A stretch of DNA of 64,000 nucleotides from Druceiella hillmani (GCA_039881145.1 JAYKKI010000040.1:4152001-4216000), one strand, 5' to 3'; shown: positions 12,483-25,216, numbered from the stretch's first letter. Notes: generated by a model not told the origin, from the sequence alone. Made by a program: numbers and translations.

Positions 12483-14932
12483 AGACCCTTCACACTTTTT
12501 AATTTGGATTAGTAGTTTAAAATAAATGAAAAGGTTTTCAGAGTGGAGAAGAGAGGAGTATTTTGAAGTAAGGGGAAATAGGTACAAAATCATCGTATCA
12601 GAATACATTATTATATTAAAATAAAGCACAGGACTACGTTCATATAAGAAAAAGGCACATCACAAAAATCTTAATCAAGTAACTTAATTGTACCCGTATA
12701 AGGGCCATTTTGGCATATGAGGGAAAGACATTTAACGTGATATATAGATATATTTTAGACACTATCTTTGTCTACCGATAATGTCGGGTACAAGCCAAGG
12801 CGGGTCGCCAGTAATTTATGTGGCAACGTACCTCTCTCAACAGGATAAATCCAATAACGACACAAAAAATATAAAAAGATCGTAAATCACTAATATTTCC
12901 TAAAATTCTAAATACTTTATTCTCCATTTTTTTGTCGGTAAATACGTTGAATTTGTTTAAATTTTTTTTCAGGACATTTTTGAAAGACCCCTTTTTATTT
13001 CAATACCTAGTATGCCATACTGTTAGCCATCTTTTCGTGGTGCCTTCAGACATTTGTTAATCAACATTAATGTACCCAGAAACTGGGAAAACACATTTCA
13101 ATAGTGGGATCGGAAAATATGGAGCTTTGATCTTCAGAGATTCTGAAAACGAATATATTATTTAAAGGTAAAAGAATATGTGAACTGTACATATTCATGG
13201 AGTTTCTGTAAACAAGTGGCGGAAAATAAAATGAAATTGATAATTTAAAAAAAATTATTTCGACATATTATCATCGCATTCCGATTATTAATGCCGACAA
13301 TTAAAAACCGAGTGACCCTCTAATAAAGAAAATATATAGAAGTTACACAAATAAAGGAAAGCAAAAACAAAATTTGTATTTTTCCATAATATTTATTGTT
13401 TGATTGCATAAATAAAAAAAAAGGAACCCAGTGTTTATGACCTTGAAGCTTCAATATTATCCTGGCACGGTCGGGGAAAACGTTATTAAAGTAAACCTTC
13501 CTAAAAGACGCACCCAAACTTAAATATCTCCTTAAGAAACTACGAGATTCTAATAAAAATGCGATACGTCCGAACCGCAGTCTTGTCTAAAATACAAAAA
13601 GAAGAAAACTGTGTTAGTGTAATGAAAATGTGACATATCTATCTCCACCTAATATATAATCCACTTCCAATCTCTTTAAATTTTACCCTTGATATGAATG
13701 ATATAAATGATACAAAATAATATAAATGATATTATAAAATAGCTGAATTGGAAATATTACCCATAATATATTGTATATAGAAGAAATAAAACCCAAAGTT
13801 CCATAATAAAGTTCTATTTTTATCAATCAAAACATAATTCCATGCTTCAATTGAACAAAATAAAACGTTTCATGGTTTTTGTTGCTTTATATTTTTTAAT
13901 TAGATTTGTTTTTTTAAACTATTATTACCCAACAAAGTTGAACTGAACAAGTTTGACGAATGATAATTGATGAAATCTTTACACCTTTCAAAACTCCTAA
14001 CTTGTAAATGGATTTTCCATCTTGTAAAACATTGTGGTATTTAAATTTCCGGCAATGTAAAGCACTGGAATAGAAATAATATAACATCTCGTGAGATGGT
14101 AGGTGTTTTAGTTCTACAAGTTTAAGACGGTATTCTGCACCATGTATAGTCGTTCATTGTCGCGGATTATTAACAGGTGATAACAATTAACTAGTCCCGG
14201 TTTGTATATAGCGAGCTTCTCCATCACCGTAACAGTACTCGTCTGCAGTGACCTCATGCCAGGACCTGTAGTGAATAATACTGTCAGAGAATCCCCAGAA
14301 TATCTTCCTGCTTATCTTCTTTTTCGAGCATTTTCTTGCTTGGATGCTTGAATTCAATCATTCCGGCAAATAAAATTAAAGCAAAGAATTATCTTTGATA
14401 TCAGGTACATCACATTAACATTACAAACCGTCTGGGATTACTTATCTGGCATACTCGACAGGTTTTTATTGGAAATCGGGTGAATTTTTAATTTCTCTGA
14501 AAAGAAAAATATAGGGATGTCCAAAAAGATACAAAACACCGAAAGGCCAACAAATGGTTTTCTTTTATTTTACATTTAACATAATTTCAATTTGCTGACT
14601 TTTACAACCTTACAAAGAAGTAGAGTTTTTTTATAAATCTTATAAATTTACTGAGCTATAAAACTTTAAACTCATAGTTTAGACAAGAACGGCAATTCTG
14701 AACCATGATATCATTTTCAATAACGCTCATTTAATTCTACGAGAGAAAATAAAATAGGAAGATATACCCACTCTTTCGCCACCATTAAATTTAGAAGCTC
14801 ACAACTCCCTTATTTTTTTAATTACCGCCTTTTTCGAAAACCCACGCCAGTAGTTAATGAAATGCTCCGACTGATAATTCACTTTATTTACAACTAGATA
14901 ATCAAATATCAGCGATGAATGACATTCGAACA
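12483..14932. other. Unassigned AT-rich DNA
   Basis: Runs of gatataaatgat-like words near 13690-13740; no gene or transposon end recognised. Confidence 0.45.
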
Positions 14933-15824
14933 ACATTATACACATACGAGTAACATTCGAACAACATTACACATAACACATACGAATAACATTCGAACAA
15001 CATTACACATAACACATACGAATAACATTCGAACAACATTACACATAACATATACGAATAACATTCGAACAACATTACACATAACACATACGAATAACAT
15101 TCGAACAACATTACACATAACATATACAAATAATATTCGAACAACATTACACATAACATGTACGAATAACATTCGAACAACATTACACATAACATATACG
15201 AATAACATTCGAACAACATTACACATAACATATACGAATAACATTCGAACAACATTACACATAACATATACGAATAACATTCGAACAACATTACACATAA
15301 CATATACGAATAACATTCGAACAACATTACACATAACATATACGAATAACATTCGAACAACATTACACATGACATATACAAATAACATTCGAACAACATT
15401 ACACATAACATATACGAATAACATTCGAACAACATTACACATAACATATACGAATAACATTCGAACAACATTACACATAACATATACGAATAACATTCGA
15501 ACAACATTACACATAACATATACGAATAACATTCGAACAACATTACACATAACATATACGAATAACATTCGAACAACATTACACATAACACATACGAATA
15601 ACATTCGAACAACATTACACATAACACGTACGAATAACATTCGAACAACATTACACATAACATATACGAATAACATTTGAACAACATTACACATAACATA
15701 TACGAATAATATTCGAACAACATTACACATAACATATACGAATAACATTCGAACAACATTACACATAACACACGAACAACATAACACATACGAATAACAT
15801 TCAAACAACATTATACGAACAACA
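14933..15824. repeat. 36-bp satellite, about 25 copies
   Basis: Units contain cattcgaacaacattacaca then taacatatacgaataa. The period is a multiple of three and the unit is free of stop codons in several frames, so long frames of about 250 to 317 codons exist on both strands (12-residue units such as NIRTTLHITYTN or MLFECYSYMLCV). These are satellite artefacts. The last two units are shortened and diverged. Confidence 0.95.
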
Positions 15825-16495
15825 AGAGCGATGATATTAATAATGAATAATTTCCTTATTATCGAATGATTGCTATTAATTAGTAGCAACTAATCTGACT
15901 ATAAAGAAACGAATCGAACATTTCGGTTGATAATTCACTACTCTTTGAGCATGAAGGGCAAATGTGATTTTTTTCGTGAACAACAGTTCCGTGCCCATCA
16001 ACGCTATAGATTATTTCTAAATGATACATTTATAAAATAAACGTCAAAAGTTATGTTTTTACTAATCATAACTTATCCTAAATTGTATAGATGGAATTTG
16101 TTATCAAATTTTAACAACAGAAAAAATATTGTGTGCAATTTCCTGTTTTCGTAGATTCCATTTTATTACGATTGTGTCGAATAATCTTGAATTTACTTTT
16201 CCTCGAAGTTACGTTCGGTTATTTATAACTCCTTCTGTTATTTATATCTCCTAATAAATGTCGAAAATCAAGTTTTTATTTATCATAACTTACCTACCTC
16301 ACATTATGTAGATTAGACACCGTGTGCGAATTTAATAATAGAAACAAGTCGCTAAAATGGACAAATGTTGTGGCGTCATAGAAATACCTACATATTTTGA
16401 GAGTTCGTGTTATGAATATTATTTTTATAATATATTTTTTCTGTAGAATTGTGTCTTAACTTGCTTCAATAAATTCTTTTTAAAAACGTTATTAA
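15825..16495. other. Unassigned AT-rich DNA
   Basis: Nothing supported before the piggyBac-like element. Confidence 0.5.
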
Positions 16496-17165
16496 CCGTT
16501 CGAGTGCCGACGAGCGCCATCGCGCTCGTGCGCCTACTAACTAAATTTGCCACGAGCGTGATGGCGCTCGCAAATTCAGTTGCTGTTTAGCGTGTAGTGG
16601 GGGGGGGGGGGTCGCTCGCACGCATCGCTAATTTTTTATCTTTCTACGTGTTACATAAAGTTCAAATTATAATATTATTAGTAATTACAATATAAAAAGG
16701 ATCCAGGAATAGAAAATGTTTAACCCATAATGTCTGAATACGAAAATAAATCGAGTGAAAATGATCGTTTTTCAAGTTATGAAGAAAGTGATAGTGGGAG
16801 TGACATTGTGGTGCGCTTACAATTGGGCGTAGTGCAAATTTTTAGTGATAGTGATAATAGCGACGATAACAATTATTTTGCTGATACGGAGGATTTACCG
16901 GACTGCGAACATACGATGTGACCTTGATTTCAGTTTTTGTTATAATTTTTGTTCAAAATATATATTTCCATAATTTTCTTTGTATTTTATTATCCTTGTA
17001 GAAGTTTTTATTAAGAAAACACCGAAAAAATTATTAAAATTGGATAATTTTTAGAAGAGATACAGTTTTTTTCGAGACAAGGGTAAATGACATCAAAAGT
17101 AAAAGATTTGTTTTTACTTAAAAATATTAACTATATATGATTAAAAAACCATGGCACTAAAACGG
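16496..17165 (+). mobile_element. piggyBac-like non-autonomous element (670 bp)
   Basis: The element is flanked on both sides by TTAA (16492-16495 and 17166-17169), the duplication made by piggyBac transposases. Its ends are inverted repeats: ccgttcgagtgcc at the left and ggcactaaaacgg at the right, 11 of 13 matching. Next to the left end are subterminal inverted copies of cgagcgccatcgcgctcgtg (16511-16530) and cacgagcgtgatggcgctcg (16551-16570), and then a run of 13 G (16599-16611). Subterminal GC-rich repeats are common in piggyBac-like elements. It retains only the acidic N-terminus of a transposase frame and must have depended on a helper. Confidence 0.85.
16730..16921 (+). pseudogene. 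Truncated piggyBac-like transposase N-terminus
   Basis: A 63-codon frame, rich in Ser, Asp and Glu (for example FSSYEESDSGSD and DSDNSDDNN), lies inside the piggyBac-like element in the position and orientation expected for its transposase. Acidic, disordered N-termini of this kind precede the DDD domain in piggyBac-family proteins. The domain itself, normally several hundred residues, is absent; after the stop codon only about 245 bp remain before the right terminal repeat. Assignment rests mainly on its place between TTAA-flanked ends. Confidence 0.6.
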
Positions 17166-17257
17166 TTAAAAATACTAGTCGTTATTTTACGAACCCGATA
17201 TATAGCATAACAGTATAGTTTAAAAAACAGGCACAATCAAGAATATCGTCAAAAAGA

Positions 17258-17806
17258 AACCCTTAAAAAGTACAATGTTAGTGTTGTGTATAATGTGTCT
17301 AATAATATGTCTTAAAAAGTACAATGTTAGTGTTGGGTATAATGTGTCTAATAATATGTCTTAAAAAGTACAATGTTAGTGTTGGGTATAATGTGTCTAA
17401 TAATATGTCTTAAAAAGTACAATGTTAGTGTTGGGTATAATGTGTCTAACAATATGTCTTAAAAAATACAATGTTAGTGTTGGGTATAATGTGTCTAATA
17501 ATATGTCTTAAAAAGTACAATGTTAGTGTTGGGTATAATGTGTCTAATAATATGTCTTAAAAAGTACAATGTTAGTGTTGGGTATAATGTGTCTAATAAT
17601 ATGTCTTAAAAAGTACAATGTTAGTGTTGGGTATAATGTGTCTAACAATATGTCTTAAAAAGTACAATGTTAGTGTTGGGTATAATGTGTCTAATAATAT
17701 GTCTTAAAAAGTACAATGTTAGTGTTGGGTATAATGTGTCTAATAATATGTCTTAAAAAGTACAATGTTAGTGTTGGGTATAATGTGTCTAATAATATGT
17801 ATCATT
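17258..17806. repeat. 49-bp minisatellite, 11 copies
   Basis: Units contain cttaaaaagtacaatgttag then tgttgggtataatgtgtcta then ataatatgt. Copies are nearly identical, with a c/t variant (taacaatatg) recurring at intervals. It begins about 90 bp after the piggyBac-like element. Confidence 0.95.
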
Positions 17807-18019
17807 GTTTATGTAACTTATAAAATATAGTCAAGGTACATATTATATGCATTTGTTTTTATTTATCCTATTTAATATTCCTCATGTCCGTCACCAGTAT
17901 CTTGACAACGACTTACCCGGCTCGTGCAAGTTGTTCCATATTCCGAAAAATTTGTGGTTATTATTCAGTGAGTTTCTGGTATTTCCTAACGTAAATAGTT
18001 AGTGACTTTAATACTTACA

Positions 18020-18640
18020 CTGCATGGTATTTCAAAAAATATTGAAAAAATAGTGATCCAGTGTCGATGACATTGTTCACTTCGATCATCAATATTTACT
18101 TGTCGCCGAGGTTTACACTAGGAATATTTTTTTAATAAAATTAAAATAAGTTTTATTGAGGTACAATTACTTTCGATGCGATACTACTTTCTGTATGGTA
18201 TTTTAAATAATATTGAAAAAATATTGATCCAGTGTCAATGACATTGTTCACTTCGATCATCAATATTTACTTATCGCCAAGGTTCACACTAGGAACATTT
18301 TTTACTTCAGTATATTAATTGAATACCTCAAAATAAAATAAGTTTCATTGAAGTATAATTACTTTCGATGCGATACCACTTTCTGTATGGTATTTCAAAC
18401 AATATTGAAAACATGGTGGTCCAGTGTCAATGACATTGTTCACTTCGATCATCAATATTTACTTATCGCGAAGGTTTACACTAGGAATATTTTTTTACTT
18501 CAGTATAATAATTGAAAACCTTAAAATAATATAAATTGTAATTACTTTCGATGCGATACTACTTTCTGTATGGTATTTCAAGCAATGTTGAAAAAATAGT
18601 AATCCAGTGTCAATGACATTGTTCACTTCGATCACCATTC
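18020..18640. repeat. About 180-bp tandem repeat, 3.5 copies
   Basis: Four occurrences of a ggtatttcaaacaatattga-like word, each followed by gatccagtgtcaatgacatt, gttcacttcgatcatcaata and a cactaggaata segment. Spacing varies between about 173 and 191 bp through indels. The last copy is truncated after gttcacttcgatcacc. Confidence 0.9.
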
Positions 18641-19079
18641 CCTTTTAGGTTCCATTCACCTTTAACCTTCGTTTGCGTAATATTATTCTTCAAAGTGACG
18701 TTGTCAATAGAATTCGACAAGTGCGGAAACCTACTTTATTCGTATGTCGATACGCAATAGGGCAGTTTTTTCGACTCCTCGAAACTCTTCGCACATTGTA
18801 GTCTGTTATAACGCCATAATTCTAATAATCATATTGACAATTGAAATGGTCATATTGATTAGTTTTAGTTAAAACCACTTACATTGTTATTTAGTAGAAA
18901 AAGTGCAGTAACAATAGTATCATAAGACTTATCTTCTCAAATTGCCGATTATGAAAATATCCTACATTAAATACTCCAAAATTGGAGAACGCTAAATGAT
19001 TCCACTTTACAAAACCGTTATAACGACACTTTTTCACACAAGAACCTTTTCCAGATGAACCAAATTAGATTTCCCAAGT
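18641..19079. other. Unassigned AT-rich DNA
   Basis: Nothing supported. Confidence 0.45.
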
Positions 19080-19345
19080 GCAAAACTCGGGAGCTTTCTA
19101 GCGCTGGCAGCGCAGCAGGGCCGCGATGACGCCGCGGACCCGCAGGTAGGTCGCGCGCGGCCCGGTTGTCGACCCCGCGACACCTGCCGCCGCGGCCGCG
19201 GACGCGCGCCCGCTCGTTAATCACGCGCCGCCGCCCGGACGCACCGCGACAATAACCCCGACCCGTCTCTACCTACACGCCGCGCCGCCGAGATCCGGCT
19301 CCGACCCGGCGTTTACTTTATATTCTAGACCAGCTTGCGCCCGCA
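19080..19345 (+). promoter_or_regulatory. GC/CpG-rich island, possible promoter and first exon
   Basis: About 265 bp of very GC-rich, CpG-dense sequence (ccgccgcggccgcggacgcg and similar) in an otherwise AT-rich region, comparable only to the MADF gene 5' region at 60.3 kb. On the plus strand an ATG at 19126 in the context ccgcgATGa is followed after 20 bases by cgcag/gtaggt, a good splice donor, so a very short first coding exon is possible. A minus-strand frame (19018-19224) is Arg-rich and looks like a composition artefact. No downstream exon was recognised; the Helitron starts 325 bp further on. Strand is tentative. Confidence 0.4.
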
Positions 19346-20496
19346 GCGCCGTCCGAGTCAAAGTCCGATAATTGAATACGAGTGAAAGTGAAAAAGAAAA
19401 GGATGCTTAAGTAAAAAAAGAAAAAAGAGATTTTTCCAAGACATTGGAAAAATTAAAAGAAGAGGAAATATTGGATATCATTTTGGAAGCTTAATATTTT
19501 GCAGATGACCAAAATAAAAAATAATAAAATTAATTCTCATTTTGAATGACATTTCCAACCATATCCCACACCACTGTGTGTACAAAAAAACTAGTCTTTT
19601 TTACCACTTTAGTATTAAGATATTAGGAAAAATTATATATTAGAAGGTACAACGAAAAACATTTTTTTAATCCTACTAATATTATAAATGCGAAAGTTTG
19701 TATGTTTGTTTGTTTGTTTAATACTCCTTCACGCAAAAACTGCTGAAGCGATTTTCATGAAATTTGGCACACACATAGAGGGTAACTTGTATTAACATAT
19801 AGGATTTTATCCCGACAAAATGTTCCTGTGGGATGCCATGAGATGATTTTTATATATTTTGCATGTTTTTTTGACTTTAATGTATTTGTTACTCCTTCAC
19901 GCTAAAACTACTTATCAGATTTATTTATTTATTTATTTTTTACCTAGACAAAATGTTATGGGATAATCCAGATTACCTTTCATATCTGTTTGCAAAATTT
20001 CATTTAAATCTGCCAACTACTTTTTGCGTATAATTCCAACAAAATAAATTAGATGGCGCTGAGTATTAATCTGAATCGCGGTATTAAGATGGTGTTATAA
20101 ATTGTTATGAAGACGTCATTGAATTAATGTGTAACTTTTCTTTACATTGCCGTTGTGTGTCAGATTGCGTTTTGTTTTGAAAATTTGTTTGGTTACTTTG
20201 GCTATTCTCACGGATTTTGATTTGCTTTTTTGATTGGTATAGTTGTTAGAGTTTAGTTTTCCTTTAATTTGTTAATGTCTAGGTGTTAGGATTTGTTTCT
20301 TTTGTTAGAAGTGTTTTGTGTATTTTTTTAGGTTTTTTGTGTGGGTGTTTAGATTATTAATTAGATGTAAGGATTTTAATTAAGTTTGCTTAGTAGCTGA
20401 ATAGGTAGGTCCTTTCTATTTGTGTTAGTGTAATCAAATAATCGCCTTTTTCATAATTTCGTGAGGTAAACAGTAAAGTATTTACTAATTTTTAGT

Positions 20497-23400
20497 ATGA
20501 CATGTAAACGGAAATCAAACCTATCTAAAGTTCTGCTAGAACTCGAGCTATGAGAGTGGCTAGAACTCAAGAAACTACCCCTCAGGAGGAGCTAAGGAGA
20601 ATGGAACAAGCTGAGCGTCAAGCGGCGCTGAGAGCAAATGAACAAGCTCAACGACAAGCCAGTTTGCGAGCTGTCGAAAATGAAGAAAAATCGCGAATTC
20701 GATTACAGGAACAAGCTGAACGGCAAAACAGCTTCCGGGCTGCTGAGACGCCAGAACAGACTCAAGTTCGGCGCGATAGACAAACCGTGCGACAAGCTAA
20801 CTTAAGAGCTGCCGAGAAGTCAGAACAAACTCAAACTCGGCGCGATGAGCAAACAGTGCGTCAATCTAACTTGAGAGCGGCTGAGACGCCAGAGCAGACG
20901 GCCAACCGGCGTCTAAATAATTCGAATTATGTCACGTCTCAGCGAGCAACTGAGACTGAGGAAGAAGCAGATGCTCGAAGAAGTGCAGTTGCTGAAAGAG
21001 CGGCTCAGAGGCGTCAAGCTTTCGATAGAAATACGTGGGGTGTATTTAAAAACGCTGCATTTGAGTACGACGCGGTCTTAGACTGCGATAGTTATAGGCT
21101 TATAAAAATGGAGAGAATGGATAAAGAGTGTAGATTTTGTAGAGCGTTAAAATGGAAGGTGGAATGTGTTGTTCAAGCGGGAAGGTAACTATACCTCTGT
21201 TAGAAGAGCCAGTAGAACCACTGAAAGAGCTTTTTTCATGTGACTCTGATGAATCGCGACATTTTCTAAATAATGTCAGGAAATATAATATGTGCTTTCA
21301 TATGACTTCTTTTGGTGCAGACAGAGTTATTGTCATGCCAGGATTTTCATCAACTTTTACTATCCAAGGACAATTGTATCACAGGATTGGATCCATGCTA
21401 CCAGCATCAAATATTCACCCACAATTTTTACAAGTCTATTTTATTTTGTACAAAGTGTCCTTAATAATAACAACATATTAGTGCACGAATTTAAAACTGC
21501 CCTCGAGAATACGCCTGATGAAAGTTGCAAGGTAGTGATCCACCCAGATCGAGTGCCACGCGGCCAACACGAGCGGCGCTACAATGCTCCCGTTACCAAC
21601 GAATTAGCTGCTGTTGTAGCGGGTACCGACCCCACTGCCCACCGAGATATAGTACTGAGTGCGCGCGACGGACGACTCTCTAGAGTCGCCGATACGCATA
21701 GATTTTACGATGCCTTGGAGTATCCCGTTATTTTTTGGAATGGTCAGGAAGGGTACCATTTTCACATTCTTTTAGTGAATCCGCAAACTAGGCAGCCAGT
21801 CCCCAACAAAAAAGTTTCCTGTATGGACTTCTACGCTTATCATTTGATGATGCGTGAAAATGATTTCAATTTGTTGCTACGATGCAGGCAACTTCTACAT
21901 CAGTTTTTAGTGGATATGTACGTCAAAATAGAAAGCGAGCGTCTAAAATACATATCTTTAAATCAAAGCACGTTGAGAGCGGAAAACTACATACATTTAC
22001 AGGATGCAGTTAGAAATGATGGTCAAGTAAATCCTAATAATGTAGGACAAATGGTTATCCTTCCTTCCTCTGTCGTCAATAGCCCAAGATACCTGCACCA
22101 ATATACTCAAGACGCTTTTGCATATGTCCATAATTATGAACGCCCCGACCTCTTCATCACCTTTACTTGCAACCCGGCATGGCCAGAAATAATTAACGAG
22201 CTGATGCCTGGTCAGAAGACGACAGATCGACATGATTTGATTGTTCGGGTGTTTAAGATCAAAGTACAAAAATTGGTTGCTTTGCTGATGAAGGGTGAAA
22301 TTTATGGTGAGGTGCAATGTTTTATGTACTCCATCGAGTGGCAAAAACGCGGTTTACCCCATGTCCATTTGTTGTTGTGGCTAAAAGAAAAATTGCGTCC
22401 GAATCAAATTGATGACCTTATTTGCGCAGAAATTCCCGATGTTCATGTTGACAAGAAACTACATGATACAGTAGTTAAAAATATTATTCACGGTCCTTGC
22501 GGAGTACATAATTTATCTTCGCCATGCATGAAGGACAGCAAATGTACCAAAAAGTACCCGTGGATGTTACTTACCGAAACACAAATCAATGAGAAGGGAT
22601 ACCCGCTGTACCGGCGAAGAGCACCAGAGAATGGAGGCCGTACGGTTAAGATTAAAATTCGCGGAGGTCAAGAAGAAGTAGAAGTGGGCAACAAGTGGGT
22701 TGTACCCTACAGTCCTGTTCTGACCAACATTTTTAATGCGCATATAAATGTTGAGTTCTGTGGTTCCGTGGAGGCGATAAAATACATCTGTAAATACATT
22801 AACAAGGGTAGCGATCAAGCCATTTTCAATGTTTGCCAGGTTGGTGATGTCAATATCGATCCACGGGAGAAAGTTAAAACATTCAGGGCCGGTCGGTATG
22901 TGAGCAGCAATGAGGCAGTATGGCGAATCTTGGGTTTTCCTTTGCATGAAAGACACCCTACCGTCACTCATCTTGCAGTACATCTTCCAAACGGCGAACG
23001 CGTTTATTTTAATGAGCAAAATTTTGTAGAAAGAGCGACTACGCCTCCTAGAACAACTCTGACTGCGTTTTTTATTCTTTGTCAAAGAGATGATTTCGCA
23101 AAAACTCTGCTTTACGCTGAAGTTCCTCGGTTTTATACTTGGAATGCATCATGTGCGAGGTCCTACAAGCTTTGACGTATTTAAAATTGTGGATGGACAA
23201 GTCTGCGCGACTTTCAGAGCTGCATGTGAGGCACGTGGGCTATTAGAAAACGACAACCATTGGGATGAAACTCTAGAAGAAGCTGTTCTTTGTCGTTCAG
23301 CTAATAGTCTAAGAGAACTTTTTGCAATAATCATTTGCACTTACGGGCCGTCTGATCCACTTCAACTATGGAACAAATATAGGGACACATTGTCAGAAGA

Positions 23401-24944
23401 TATTGCACACATGCTACAACTACAAAGTTTGGGCTCCGACATAGTTACTAACGAATGCCTAAAACTGATTGAAGATAAAATAATATCATTGTCGGGGAAA
23501 AGATTGTCTGATTTCGGATTACCAATACCGCAGCGAAGTGGAGAGTTGTCTAGCGAAGTGGTAAGGGAAATAGATTATGACGTTGGAGCATTACAAATCC
23601 ATGTAAATGATATGGATCCAAGTTTACTTCCCGAGTAAACGTAGTTGACACGTAGTTGACACGATTTTTCGCCGCATCAACAGTGAAGAAGGAGGACTCT
23701 TTTTCTTGGATGCACAGGGAGGTACAGGCAAGACGTTTGTTTTGAACCTTTTGTTGGCCCATCTCCGCAAAGACCGTAAAATAGCTCTTGCAGTAGCATC
23801 CTCGGGTATCGCTGCAACGTTGCTTACTGGCGGATGAACAGCACATTCAGTTTTCAAATTGCCTTTGAACTTAACTACTGAGCAGGCTCCAACGTGTAAC
23901 ATCAGCAAGAGTAGCGGACATGGCGCTCTCTTGCAGCAGTGCAAGTTGATCGTTTGGGATGAATGCACTATGTCCCATAAGCACGCAGTAGAAGCGGTAA
24001 ATCGCAGCTTACAAGATATTCGCGGCAACCAGGCTGTGATGGGTGGAGTTGTTGTTTTACTGAAAATAAGTTGTTGTTTGACTAAATCATCAACGCTATG
24101 GACCCGAGTTGAAAAGTTTCATTTGACATGTAACATGCGAGTTCATCTTTATAATGACCAGGAATCTGGTGCTTATGCAAGTAAGCTGCTGGAAATTGGA
24201 GAAGGTCGAGTTGTAACTGATAGAGATGGACAAATTGAATTCAATGAAGAATTTTGCCATCCAGTTACCACGGAGGCAGAGTTGATTGCGAACGTTTTCC
24301 CGAATTTGGAGAGCAACATAAATGATCAGAAGTGGTTATGTGAAAGAGCAGTTTTGTCTCCAAAAAATGACTCCGTTAATAAAATTAACTTGAACATATT
24401 GCAGGCGGTAGCAGGCGAATCAAAAATGTATAAATCCTTAGACACGGTTATGAGCAGTGACGACAGCACTGTTTATCCCGTTGAATTCTTAAACTCTTTA
24501 GAATTAACAGGAGTACCCTCACACAAATTAGAATTGAAGGTTGGAGTTCCAGTTCTACTGATGCGTAATCTTGACGCGCCAAGATTATGTAATGGCACAA
24601 GACTACTCATTACAGATCTGGGTAGATTTATTGTAAAAGCCACGATCCTCACAAGAACAGCGAAAGGACAATGTGTGTTAATACCGCGTATACCAATAAT
24701 ACCCAATAATTTGCCGTTTCAATTTAAAAGACTGCAATTCCCATTGAGGCTGGCTTTTGCAATGACAATCAATAAATCCCAAGGCCAAACGCTGAAAGTG
24801 GCAGGAATACATCTCGGCACACCATGCTTCTCACATGGGCAATTATACGTCGGCTGCTCTCGTGTTTCAAATCCGCAAAATTTACATGTACTGGCTGTAA
24901 ATAATAGATCTCACAACATTGTCTACAGATCTGTGTTACAGTAA
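20497..24944 (+). pseudogene. Helitron Rep/helicase (RepHel), multiply broken
   Basis: The rolling-circle transposase of the Helitron. The likely start is the ATG at 20497 (MTCKRKSNLS), soon followed by a frameshift into the Arg/Gln-rich N-terminal repeats (units like RRDRQTVRQANLRAAE, 20550-21150). The central part carries the HUH motif GLPHVHLLLWL (His codons at 22360 and 22366) and the two-tyrosine motif IKYICKYINKG near 22780, which nick and join DNA. The C-terminal helicase has Walker A GGTGKT (23718-23735), Walker B LIVWDE (about 23945), and late motifs INKSQGQTL and GQLYVGCSR. Lesions: frameshifts near 20530, 21160 and 21440-21480; a deletion of a few dozen codons near 23140; a break with an 11-bp tandem duplication at 23641-23662; a TGA at 23835 where CGA would give the usual GGRTAHS; and loss of about 20 codons, including the GDFRQ motif, near 24050. 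It cannot act itself. Confidence 0.93.
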
Positions 24945-25029
24945 TGTGCAAAACTTTTAAGTCAACATCATCATATCTGTCACAGGACGTCCACTAATGA
25001 ACGTAGGCTTCCACCTTTTTCCACAACCA

Positions 25030-25057
25030 CGCGGGCAACGCCGCGGGTAACAGCTAG
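25030..25057 (+). other. Helitron 3' terminal hairpin and CTAG end
   Basis: cgcgg and ccgcg pair around the loop gcaacg, followed by ggtaacag and the terminal CTAG. This is the transposition stop signal of Helitrons. Confidence 0.88.
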
Positions 25058-25216
25058 TTATACATATAAATCAAATACTACTCACTAACGTTTATCTCCC
25101 GAACTATAAAGTCTAGAAACATGGACGTGAATAATTAATGTTACTGTATAAAGAAGCCAATAAAACAAAATGCAGTCAAAGTCACATTTTGCCTGGACAA
25201 AGCCGAAACAATCTAG

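Larger units (their letters stand above)
19671..25057 (+). mobile_element. Helitron, near full length (5.4 kb), disabled
   Basis: The left end begins TCCTACTAATATTATAAATG after an A, and the right end finishes ...ggtaacagCTAG before a T, so the copy sits between A and T as Helitrons do, without target duplication. A GC hairpin (25030-25045) stands 8 bases before the terminal CTAG. Between the ends is a Rep/helicase gene on the plus strand with several lesions. The 5.4-kb length is that of an autonomous element. A short stretch before the 3' end (24963-25020, with acaggacgtccactaatgaa) resembles a common lepidopteran SINE/LINE tail and may be a later insertion. Confidence 0.93.

Noticed and set aside
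14902..15889. Frames of 253, 300 and 317 codons
   Set aside because: Produced by a stop-free 36-bp satellite unit; present on both strands and in more than one frame, so not evidence for a gene.
19018..19224. Arg-rich 68-residue minus-strand frame in the GC island
   Set aside because: Composition follows GC richness; its second half is AT-rich unrelated sequence and no splice-supported continuation was seen.
21997..23085. Minus-strand frames of 115 and 172 residues inside the Helitron
   Set aside because: Shadows of the plus-strand Rep/helicase, which has clear family motifs.
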